Below are positions 24,901-33,455 of a DNA stretch of 64,000 nt, piece by piece. Position numbers and translations under genes: made by a program. This DNA is from Spirodela intermedia (taxonomy: Eukaryota > Streptophyta > Magnoliopsida > Alismatales > Araceae). Numbering within the stretch: the first letter of the stretch is position 1; every line of letters begins with the position of its first letter. The DNA lies in NCBI GenBank assembly GCA_902729315.2, contig LR746273.1, positions 1,059,001-1,123,000 of the forward strand, read 5' to 3'. The notes under the pieces were generated by a model. That model saw only the letters and a list, made by a program, of their open reading frames with translations. It searched no databases and was not told the origin of the DNA.

Positions 24901-27544
24901 GTTTACTAGGACTTTATTTTCAGGGCTATTAAATCAATACCCAAGTCCCACTCCATCAACCTCGTTGGCAACCCCCATTTAAATATGCTTCCCTTCTTGT
25001 CAGTTCCCTTGCCATTTCCTAAGGAGTTCATTGATCTTCACTGTTCATTCCAAAAGTTACTTCATCATGACTGAAGAATAATTCTAAAAGTTACAATTGG
25101 TACAAGTCGTTCACTAACAATTTAAGTCTCTCCAAGCCATGGTTTACCGAAAATGAAGCATTTTCAGTGAAGTACAGAAGACTTGTGCGCAATAATTCTA
25201 AGAAAAACACAGATCTCAGAAAGCCCATCAAGAAGTCAAATATAGAAACATCACGATCCCACACATTACACAGATTAGACAATGTAACAAACGATCTCAT
25301 CCTCCAGTTAGCAAATTCCATGGGTGTATTCTGATGTAAAGGAACTTAGCTGACTATATAGCAAACGACCACGATTTGACCCACTTTCTCATCCTCGAGA
25401 GCAATCCTAGTTTGCTCTATCCAGATACCGTATAGGCACCCAAAGCTCATCTAGTTTACAGTTCATTCACTAATGCCATTTAGTTTACGCTATGGTATGG
25501 GCGCACATTTAGTGTCAGCAGTGATACATCCCTAAGGTTAGTGGCGCACACATCACTAAAGCTAATTTTCCAGAAAGAAGGCTTTGCAAGAGGATTGTGC
25601 ACATGCCGTGAGAAATGGAATCATCTGCAGAAGAAGGGGATCCTTTCTGGAGAAGGAGAATTAATTTATTTATTTATTTAAAGACGCTGAGAAGGGGAAA
25701 AAAGCAGAATAAAAGAGAAGACATTCATCAGGACGAATACCATAATAACACGATAAAAAGGAAATCACATGAGATCTGATGCAATAATGACGTAAAGTAC
25801 AAGAGTAAGTATATCCGAAAAGATATTTAACTGGTGCTTCAGCTGTAATGTCAACAAGTCTCCCCAATTAAGTACAAACTGGTATCTTGGTCAGTTAATA
25901 CAGTGTACCTGTTTAGAGTAGCCGATACTGTCTCCTGAACAGCAGCCTTCCAGTTGTATCCCTTGTTCGATGTGACATAAATCGCTCCTTCGTCAGTGAC
26001 CATTTCTGCACTTTGTTCCCCCGTTGCTTTGATATAAACCTACATAAGCCAAAAACAGCACACATAAAGCTTATTAGAAGAAGGCTCCACGGAAGCATCC
26101 CATTAATGGAAACTGGGCTTTACCATATCTCCAGGAAGCTGAGAACTCAATGGTATCCTCTGCCAGTTTTCACCAGCATCCGAAGTGTAAAGAAGGATAG
26201 CAGGCTTTCCAATAATCCAGCCCTCCTTATCTTTGAAGCTTATGGAATTAAATCTGTAGTTGAAGTCCTCGTCTTCCGCAGAGGCGATGGATCGTGGGAA
26301 CCAAGTGTTTCCTCCATCTTTTGTCTCCAAGATAGTTTGCCTTGTCCCAAGGAGAAACCCTAAATCAAAACAAAAGAATATAGCCTCCTCAGAATAAAAG
26401 CAACCCATTCGATTTATCTAATTTCAATAGATTACAGTTTGCAGTTGTTAGATAGTCCTGAGCCTATTGAGCCCCTGTTTAAGGATCGAAAACCATAGGA
26501 ATTAATAAAGAATAAATCAGTCTCCGGATTCAGAATGCGAGACAATGTCATAGACGCAATCAATCATCAGAAAACAAACTAATCCCTCCTAGAGAAATGT
26601 TAAATAATATACGTATGAAACCATATTTCCTGGGCAATGAGGAACCCTGATCACGCTTGCGATGATGTTTTCCAAGTAAAACCCAATATGTAGTAAACCA
26701 AGAACAAGGGCATTAGCAATCATAGTTTTCAATTGGGTTTGCAATGCAGCATTCGTTTGGAGGAAAGATCAAACATGTGAGCATGGCAATCACAGAGGAT
26801 GATTTACTGATTCACGATGCCAGCAACAATACATAGAAAGCTATAAATTGATATCTCCTTCCCTAAGTGAGCCATGAACATTTCTTATATTCGTTCGCTG
26901 ATGATGGGGATGAGACAGTCACGTGGATACAAGCAAACCAATGCGGGGAAATTCGACAAGACAGTGATATAATATCTCGTTGAAAATGAGCGATTAGACG
27001 TATAATACGTATGGCATTATCTTGAATCCGGACTCAATTCCGCGTGAACATCTGCGATTCTGATTCAAATCACTCGATGAAAGAGTGATGCTCTACACAT
27101 GTAGATTACGTCCAGGAATCATGGCAAGCTCGTGGACAGCGAAAGGAAAAGAGAGAGAGAGAGAGAGATATGGATGAACGAACCGTGGTTTGGGTCGTCG
27201 GGGACGAAGGCAATGTCCAGGAGGACGACGCCAGGGTTGACCGGAAGATAAATCCTCTCCCAGTCGGCGAGAGGGGCCTCCTCCGACCGCGCCGCTTCAG
27301 GGAAGCTGACCAAGGGCCCGAGGGAGAGCGGAATGGCGGCCGCAGCAGCCTCCCCCAAGAACTGGCGGCGACTCTTCGCCGGAGAATTGGAGGGGTGATC
27401 GAGAGAGGCCCTAGGGGAGACACGCGACTGGGGGAGGCAACGAGCTACGTGCCTCGGCTTCACGTGGAAAGAGGGAGATGCAGAAGAGCCCAAGGACGGC
27501 CGGAGGAGAACCAGGTTTGAATCGGTGAGCCGAAGGCTCGCCAT
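21154..27544 (-). CDS. HCF136: photosystem II stability/assembly factor HCF136
   Basis: HCF136 (Ycf48 in cyanobacteria) is a thylakoid-lumen seven-bladed beta-propeller that supports early photosystem II reaction-centre assembly. Eight exons join in phase: 27184-27544, 26124-26359, 25909-26039, 24414-24546, 22584-22706, 22267-22341, 22033-22148 and 21154-21220, for 413 residues, close to the usual 400. Residues 1 to about 85 form a two-part transit peptide: a chloroplast-type N-terminus, then RR at 59-60 (SRRQFLG), a hydrophobic Ala/Leu stretch and an AAR-like cleavage region. This indicates twin-arginine import into the lumen. The mature protein starts near [16 protein letters not shown] and shows [76 protein letters not shown] and [11 protein letters not shown] at the stop. 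Start chosen at the first in-frame ATG before the transit peptide. Confidence 0.97.
21411..21790. repeat. diverged direct repeat, about 150-base spacing, in HCF136 intron
   Basis: The motif GAGAGATGAAGTG recurs starting near 21413, 21561 and 21717. A second motif, GAAGTCAAC, recurs between and after them (near 21463, 21621 and 21776). Equal spacing of two motifs suggests two to three decayed copies of a unit of about 150 bases in the last HCF136 intron. Confidence 0.55.
21913..21951. repeat. (GA)n microsatellite
   Basis: An uninterrupted GA run of about 39 bases in the last HCF136 intron, preceded by GGGA repeats. It is simple sequence and probably length-variable. Confidence 0.9.
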
Positions 27545-28294
27545 TGCCGAGATGGGCGATGTTCTTCCTCGACCGTCTTCTCCCCAAGGCTACTGCTTTC
27601 TGCTGCTGCCGCTGCACCTCTCGCTCAGTCGTAATCTCCTCCTCTTATCTGCAGGCCACTTCACTACCTTCACAATTTCCTCTCGTTCTTCCCACAGAAA
27701 CGATCGGACGGCTGACCGCACGCAGTAACCGCGAGCCGCATCTCCCCTGTGGGACCCACGTTGACCCTCTTGACCCCTCGTGGAGCCACCACGGCCTGTT
27801 GTTGTCTTTGATGATTTCTAGCCACAATAATCATCGACCCGCTTGTCCATAATTTCGAATTAGCATTGGTCAACGCCACCGGGCTTCAAGATTGGACCCT
27901 ATTAAAACCCGAAATGACTCAGTCGCCTACCTACTCTGGCCGGGTCATGTTCCTTCTGGCCTGATTTCAAGCCCCAATAGTTGACTTCTACAGGTCAACG
28001 AATGCCTTACCTTTTTGTTAAAACATATATGATCGTATTATGTGGGTGATAACTATCCAATGTATAAAGTAAAAATTATTCTTTATTTTTTAAAATATAT
28101 ATGGGAATTTGATGAATTGACTCGGATAATGAGATTAGAAAATAGAAGAGATATGAAAAACCCAAAGTGATCGATTTCAGAGTCCGAATTGGATCAAACC
28201 GGTGAAGATGGGTTGGAATTGACCCAGGCAATCGATTCAAATACACAGAGTAGTGGATCACATCGAGACAATCATGAAAATTTTACTCAAATTG
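27545..28294. promoter_or_regulatory. HCF136 promoter region and 3' flank of next gene
   Basis: About 750 bases between the HCF136 start codon and the stop of the next minus-strand gene. It should carry the HCF136 promoter and leader on the low-coordinate side. Two GTTGACC W-box-like motifs occur near 27760 and 27976. No light-response motif or coding region is clear enough to call. Confidence 0.45.
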
Positions 28295-29146
28295 TCACGA
28301 ACCATTGCCGAGTAGGATAAACCCATCAGCCGGCGGCGCAGCTTCTCCCTCCGCCGGCGGTCTCGACGAGGCGGCGCGCAGCCGAGGGAGACAGTAGAGG
28401 CAGGCGCAAGTGCAAAAGACGGCGCTTGTCCGGTCAAAGAACAGCAGGAGTAGCAGCAGCACGACGGCCAGAAGCCACGGGCTAGCGGCTCTGCCCTCAC
28501 CGCGGGGAATGGTGCTGGAGATTTGAGACGTTGCGGCGGAGATCGATGGCGGGCAAATGCCACCCCCGGTGGCGCCTGAGATGGAGGAACAGGCGACCCC
28601 GAGGGAACTGGGTGGAGTATAAGTCTCTTCCCCAAGGTAAACGAAGGGGAGACGTAGCTGCTGCTGCTGCCGCGACCGGTGGTGAAAGGACGCGGCGGCG
28701 GGATGCTCAACCTCAGAGCCAGCGCCACTACTCTCCGGCCTCTCCTTCATCTTCGTGGGGGTTTCCCCATCTTCCTCTGGCGACTTCCATCGAAGCGAGA
28801 TTCTTGCCTTCAGAAGTCCCCGGAAGAAGCTATGGTCCTGCGTATCACCGTCCGCCGCCGGCGGGATCTTCGTGGGAGCCTGGATCTTCTTGCCTTTGCC
28901 TTCTGCGTTTTCCTTCTGTTGGCCCCCGCCGCGAGCTCCGACCCAGTCCGCCGTTGGTGCTGCCGGATCGTCCAGGGGAACGGTCTTCTTGCTCCTCCTG
29001 GACCTCCACCGCCTGAGCCAGGGAGCTCGCCGGCTCGAAGCTTCCGGGCCGCCGGCGGGGGATCCTCTGAAGCACGACGGGGGCAAGAAATACCTCCTCT
29101 CTCTCGTCGTCCTCCTCCTCCCTTCGCTGTTGACTTTATCCGTCAT
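28295..29146 (-). CDS. plant transmembrane protein, At5g23160-like
   Basis: A single open exon of 283 residues. I recognise the arrangement of a small plant-only family of unknown role: a basic N-terminus with RYFLPPSCF, a low-complexity basic and acidic middle with SKKTVPLDD, and one hydrophobic segment near residues 226-242 (WLLAVVLLLLLLFF) followed by AVFCTCACLYCLPRLR. This suggests a tail-anchored or single-pass membrane protein. Family members as I recall them end in a charged tail after the LPRLR-like motif. Here the frame ends in GFILLGNGS, so a last short exon may be missing or the tail has diverged. The region is very GC-rich, so long frames also exist on the opposite strand; the minus strand is preferred because of the recognisable membrane motif. 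A TATA-like site lies about 100 bases upstream. Confidence 0.65.
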   Translation of the reverse strand: MTDKVNSEGRRRTTRERRYFLPPSCFRGSPAGGPEASSRRAPWLRRWRSRRSKKTVPLDDPAAPTADWVGARGGGQQKENAEGKGKKIQAPTKIPPAADGDTQDHSFFRGLLKARISLRWKSPEEDGETPTKMKERPESSGAGSEVEHPAAASFHHRSRQQQQLRLPFVYLGEETYTPPSSLGVACSSISGATGGGICPPSISAATSQISSTIPRGEGRAASPWLLAVVLLLLLLFFDRTSAVFCTCACLYCLPRLRAASSRPPAEGEAAPPADGFILLGNGS

Positions 29147-29247
29147 CTCCTCCGCCGGCGGCCGGGAACTCGGGAGATGGTTGGGAGGGTGTTGGGATTT
29201 CCCGATTGATCAATCCCAAGTCTACTCGGTCTTCAGCGGAACCAATC

Positions 29248-29257
29248 TATTTATTAT
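29248..29257 (-). promoter_or_regulatory. TATA-like box for the transmembrane-protein gene
   Basis: The minus strand reads ATAATAAATA about 100 bases upstream of the start codon at 29146. This is a plausible distance for a TATA box with a leader of about 70 bases. It is an AT-rich patch in otherwise GC-rich DNA. Confidence 0.45.
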
Positions 29258-29283
29258 GCAACTACATTAATCACGGAAACAAA

Positions 29284-29570
29284 AGGTCAACCCAGCCGTC
29301 CAATCCATCACGTACACCGGCCTATGCCGCCACAAGGATCTGGTCAAAGAAAGTGACCCCGTTCGCCTTGTTCACGAGGGTCAACCGGCTTCGCGCGTTT
29401 TCCTCGAAGGAAGGCGGAGGACGCTTAACACGCGGTTGCCTGTTCCATGTGACGTCACCATCTTTTCTTCCCACACAAGAACAACGCCCAGAGATGGCCG
29501 GGTGATCTGTTTCTTCCAGGCCCGTCTTCTGTCGCGAGGACCAGTCAACCCGGTTGAGTCGGGGTTGACC
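29284..29570. promoter_or_regulatory. cluster of W-box motifs
   Basis: TTGAC/GTCAA cores, most within GGTCAA or TTGACC, occur near 29284, 29342, 29379, 29543 and 29563. Such W-boxes bind WRKY factors. They lie upstream of the minus-strand membrane-protein gene. Regulation by WRKY proteins is inference. Confidence 0.5.
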
Positions 29571-30081
29571 ATGGCAAGCCCATCCACCGCCGAATGCCCC
29601 GGTTGAAGAAAATAACCCGAAAAAAATATAGAATGCAACTCGCAGCTTATGAGTTCTAACATTATGAGCTAGAGAAGAGAAGGAGATGGTCTACCGTATG
29701 AGGTTCGTTTATTCATTAGAAGCATGATTTAAAAGTCAAACACAAAAAAAATCAGGGCAGTCACGATCTAATTCTACTCGATTCATTGACAAACTCATGG
29801 AGATCGAAGAGTATCCACAATAACTGGTCAACGACCATTAAATAATTTAGATATATATTTTGCTCGTTTCAGTTAATGGGGTGATTCTAAGAACAAAACC
29901 AGTTGCATTTTCAATCGAATTCATGATAGCATGTGATATCTAATATAAAGTCAACTGACAGTTCTAAGAAAGTCAGCGGTGGACGCAGTTAGGAGAGAGT
30001 CAATGAACTTAAATTCTAACTCCCTGGCAGATCTCCCAACCCTGGTTCACGTGCGCTTTCACGCGGAACTGAGTGCAAAAT

Positions 30082-30126
<45 letters not shown>

Positions 30127-30383
30127 GCGATTCTCAGTGATATCTGAGTCAACGGCCCTCCCGAGCCCTAAGATTCCCGACCGATGCGAATCAGTGGCAG
30201 GGAGATCCAGCCAAGCGATGATGAGTAAACTAATAGCGCCAGAAGAGAGAGAGCTTTCGATCATTGGGAGCTTAGGATCTTGAACAAGACGAGAGGAGAG
30301 AAACGGCCGAGATTTCCACCGGTAGAGTTGACTTTGAATACCCGCGACAAGATTATTATATCGATTAAGACCAGAGACTGGCC
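29571..30383. other. intergenic, 3' flank of the GASA gene
   Basis: No gene is supported here. The stretch contains AT-rich sequence and a (CT)n run at 30086-30123. The part next to 30384 should be GASA 3' untranslated sequence. Confidence 0.5.
30086..30123. repeat. (CT)n microsatellite
   Basis: An uninterrupted CT run of about 38 bases, downstream of the GASA gene on its coding strand. Confidence 0.9.
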
Positions 30384-30781
30384 CTACGGGCACTTGTACT
30401 TGCCCTTAGGGTTCTTCATGTTGGCGTAGCAGGGGCACAGGGCCCTGGTGTCCGCGCCGGTGCCGGGAGGGACGCAGTTGCACCTCCCGCAGCACACCAT
30501 GCACATCTTCAAGCACATCTTCGGCTTCCACGACCGGCTGCACCGCACAGCGCACGCTCCGCCGCAGTTCATCGCCGCCGCCGCCGCCGCCGCCGCTGGT
30601 GACGGCGCCGAGCTCCCCTCCTGCAAAGTTTCCGAGAAACCCGTAAGAGGAAAGTCACAAAAGGGCGGCCTCCGCCTGCCGACGGCCAAACCAGGGACGT
30701 TTGGTGAGGAGGAAGAACGAGATTAACCGCGAGGACGAGGAGGAGGAGGAAGAAGGCCGGGAGGACGCGGTAAGGAGCCAT
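30384..30781 (-). CDS. GASA/snakin cysteine-rich secreted peptide
   Basis: GASA/snakin peptides are small secreted, disulphide-rich proteins linked to gibberellin response and defence. Two exons, 30728-30781 and 30384-30620, join in phase to give 96 residues. Residues 1-18 (MAPYRVLPAFFLLLLVLA) are a signal peptide and form the whole first exon. The second exon starts EGSSAPSP, then an eight-alanine run, then the GASA domain with all 12 cysteines: NCGGACAVRC, a KMC, KMCMVCCGRCNC, PPGTGADTRALCPCYANM, ending KYKCP. The alanine run is encoded by a GCG/GCC repeat (about 30569-30595). The donor (GCG|GTTAAT) is the best phase-0 site but not the only GT available, so the exact junction is less certain than the domain. 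Start chosen at the ATG of the signal peptide. Confidence 0.9.
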
Positions 30782-30830
30782 GAGAAGAGCAAGGAAAAAG
30801 CCGGGCGCAGGAGAAAGCCCTGCAAGCCCT

Positions 30831-30841
30831 AAAATATATAC
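30831..30841 (-). promoter_or_regulatory. TATA box of the GASA gene
   Basis: The minus strand reads GTATATATTTT about 50-60 bases upstream of the GASA start codon, which would leave a short leader of about 25 bases. Confidence 0.6.
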
Positions 30842-31591
30842 AGCCGAGGGGAGCGAGAGGGAGGTCACATCTGGCACATGCAGGCAAAGGTAGATCGGGG
30901 GAAGTGGGAGTCCAATGGAGGCTATGGATAGACCTTGCTTTGTACAGCTAAGCTCGCAGTTTACCACCATTAAACCCAGATCTCTATCAGGGTTATCGGG
31001 GAAGAAGGGAGCCCGGGCACGTGAAGGGTGAGACGATGCACGTTGCAGAGATTCCCCCTGGTCCGACCGGTTACCCTAGGCGGAGATGGCAACAACCTTT
31101 GGATCTGCAAGACGGAGTAGGTGATGGATATTTTATTGCCCCTTGTAGAAGATTCACGAGCAACCCCCTGCTCTCTGTAAATCCGCCAAATCTCAAACTC
31201 TTTAACAAAATGGTGGTTTATAAATGGTATTAAATATATTTTCTACTTATAGAGATTGGACATTCATACTGCAAATCCGAGGAGCATGCCAGATTACTTT
31301 TATCGGATATGGCGGATTAAATCATTAATGTGAATAGATATATGTTTACCCATAGTCATCGGGAAATTAATAAATGGGGAGGAGGAGTGATGGGAATCAT
31401 TGGCACTTAGTCTTAGGTTGGATTGCATCCGATTATGATCTTTAGATGATTCAGGTAGGAATCGATGTGGTTTTTCTTGTTGAAGAATATGATCAAGGAC
31501 AGGTGTTTTCCGACTGCATGATGTTGTCACAGTTTCTCAGTCAGCCGCTCCGGGCACCTCGCACCGGGTCAGGCAGAGCAGGTCCTCGCCG
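30842..31591. other. intergenic between GASA and XTH
   Basis: Contains the GASA upstream region on its low side and the XTH 3' flank on its high side; both genes are on the minus strand. The sequence from about 31200 to 31550 is AT-rich. No further gene is seen. Confidence 0.5.
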
Positions 31592-32731
31592 TCAAGGGGA
31601 GCACTCGCCGGGCGTCGCTCCGCCGAACCGCGCGGCGTCCTCGCAGTAGTCGTAAACGAGGTGCCTCTTCCGCACCCATTTGAGCTGACGCTGCTGGTGC
31701 GGGGTCAGGCCGCTCATCTCCGGCGAGTCCCACCACGACGGCCGCCGCTCGCCGCCGCCGCTGCCCGCCGTGGAATAGGCGTCGATGTCGAAGGCCCGGA
31801 AGGCCGTCACGAACGGCGCGTGACTCCAGTTCGTCTTCACCCTCCCTCCTTGCGTCGCCCAGTCGTCGGCGTTCCATACGGAACCATAGATCCCCATGGG
31901 CTGGTTCTTCGGGAAGGGAACTCCGCTGGGCTCCTTGTTACTGAAGACCCTAATCGGAACGCCGTCCACAAGGAACCTGCAGACGTGCCCAGTTCGGTTT
32001 TAATGGAGGAAAGAGAGACCTTCATCACTGTGAAGCAGATGAGATTATCTGCTGGTTGATTTATCACCTTACATGGTAGCGGTTCCAGAGCAGAGAGTAG
32101 GAATGGAAGTCGGCTGTGGGGTCGAACCAGAGCGAATGCCGCTGCTCCCGGTTGCCGGAGCCGTTGACGTAGACGTTGGTCTGGACGAGGTAGGGCTCTC
32201 CGGTGACGTTGCCGAGGAACTCGAAGTCTAGCTCGTCGTGGTTCCCTCCTTCCGAGGCCATCTTTGCGAAGAAACGGAGGACTGGTTAGGGTTAACGTGG
32301 AGGTGGAGGAAGATGAGGAAGAGGGGATGACAGACGTAGAAGGCCGTCACGGTGCCGGCGGAGTCCCCGTGGATGAGCTTGATCTGCACGCCGACCTGGC
32401 CAAACAGGTACTTATCCTTCGACGCGAAACCACATCCTACAGGGAACAATAGTGACAGGGAGATGAGTTGATTTAGAAAGCTACTGACAAGGCCTGAGAG
32501 AGAAGTAGAGGCGGCGCCGCCTCCGTCGGCGATGCCGGAGACGACCGAGGAGCTACCGGAGGTGTTGTCGAGGGAGAGACTCAGCGGTTCCCCGTTTTCG
32601 GATAAACTGATGTGATCGGGTGACCAGTCGGCCTGGAAGTTTCGACTGAAGTTGACCGGCGCCGCCAGTGCCGACAGCCGGGTGGCCATAACCAGCATCA
32701 CGACGGAGAGCTGGATTTGCCGTGAAGCCAT
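31592..32731 (-). CDS. xyloglucan endotransglucosylase/hydrolase (XTH)
   Basis: XTH enzymes (GH16) cut and rejoin xyloglucan chains in the cell wall. Four exons join in phase: 32557-32731, 32336-32436, 32068-32261 and 31592-31976, for 284 residues, a normal XTH length. Residues 1 to about 23 are a signal peptide ending near LSALA. The active site reads [11 protein letters not shown], with the expected nucleophile E102, helper D104 and acid/base E106. The N-glycosylation site N110-V-T follows, as in the family. Further landmarks are [43 protein letters not shown] and the C-terminal [13 protein letters not shown]...GEC. The two cysteines usual between the FDID motif and the WW motif are absent; the segment is [18 protein letters not shown]. 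The third donor (AG|GTGATA) is set by the phase of [11 protein letters not shown]. The gene is GC-rich with short introns of about 70-125 bases. A TATA-like box lies about 50 bases upstream. Confidence 0.96.
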
Positions 32732-32782
32732 GGAAGCTCAGATGGTGCTCTCTCGCTATGGCCGCCCCCGAGAGGAGCCTGT

Positions 32783-32790
32783 GATATAAG
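32783..32790 (-). promoter_or_regulatory. TATA-like box of the XTH gene
   Basis: The minus strand reads CTTATATC 52-59 bases upstream of the XTH start codon, consistent with a short leader. Confidence 0.5.
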
Positions 32791-32934
32791 AAGTGGGCAC
32801 ACCGCCGTTGGCCGGCGGCGGGGCCCGGTGATGACCTGTGGAGCACTGACGGTGAAGTATTTCCGGCGTCACGCCGCCGAGGGCCTGCCGCTTTGTCCGG
32901 GGAAAGAACGGCCACCACGGCGGTGGCCAGGAAG

Positions 32935-32948
32935 GGGGGGGGGGGGGA
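32935..32948. repeat. poly-G tract
   Basis: A run of about 14 G upstream of XTH. Homopolymer runs of this length are prone to length error and to real variation. Confidence 0.8.
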
Positions 32949-33262
32949 CCGCCACTGCAGCGGCGTTGTCGGTGCGTTCCTGCATTTTTTTCTACCTGGC
33001 CGAAACGGAAGCCTTTTGGGACAGGGGAGAGGGTGACGAGGACACACGTGCGTCTGTATTTCACACGTGCATCAAACATTTGGACGTTGGCAGGAGGTAC
33101 AGGTGTCCACCCCTCACCCATTTCGGCCCAGTCCGAGTCACCTCACGCTTGAAAATGGGCCCAACCCATTTTCAGAGAGTTTTGAGATTTTTTGTTTTAC
33201 ACCATATAGATTATGAAGTTTTTGTACGTTTATTAAATATTATAAACATATCCTTCTGTTAG

Positions 33263-33455
33263 GTGCCCTTAGACATGGCCGAAGTTCCTCTCTCTCTCTC
33301 TCTCTCTCTCACTGCCATTTTCTCTCCCAGTCCCTCCACTAGTGGGGGTCTCCATCCCCATTTCCCTATCAGAAGCTCTACTCTCGCTCTCCATGTGACG
33401 GCAGCACCGGCGGAATCGCGGCTGAATCTGGGGGCGGAGACCGGGTTTTCCCTAG
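33263..33455 (+). promoter_or_regulatory. probable 5' leader exon of DRE2
   Basis: A (CT)n run at 33286-33310 precedes a CT-rich leader that ends at a strong donor, CCCTAG|GTAAGC, at 33455/33456. This fits a noncoding first exon spliced to an acceptor near 37207, shortly before the DRE2 start codon. A start-stop uORF (ATG TGA) lies at 33393-33398. A separate TATATAATG at 33920-33928 could drive a second, shorter leader with a donor near 34075. Transcription start sites are inferred only. Confidence 0.45.

Noticed and set aside
28679-29270. plus-strand ORFs of 171 and 176 residues
   Set aside because: They mirror the GC-rich minus-strand gene. They lack motifs, and their hydrophobic runs come from the complement of Glu/Lys-rich codons.
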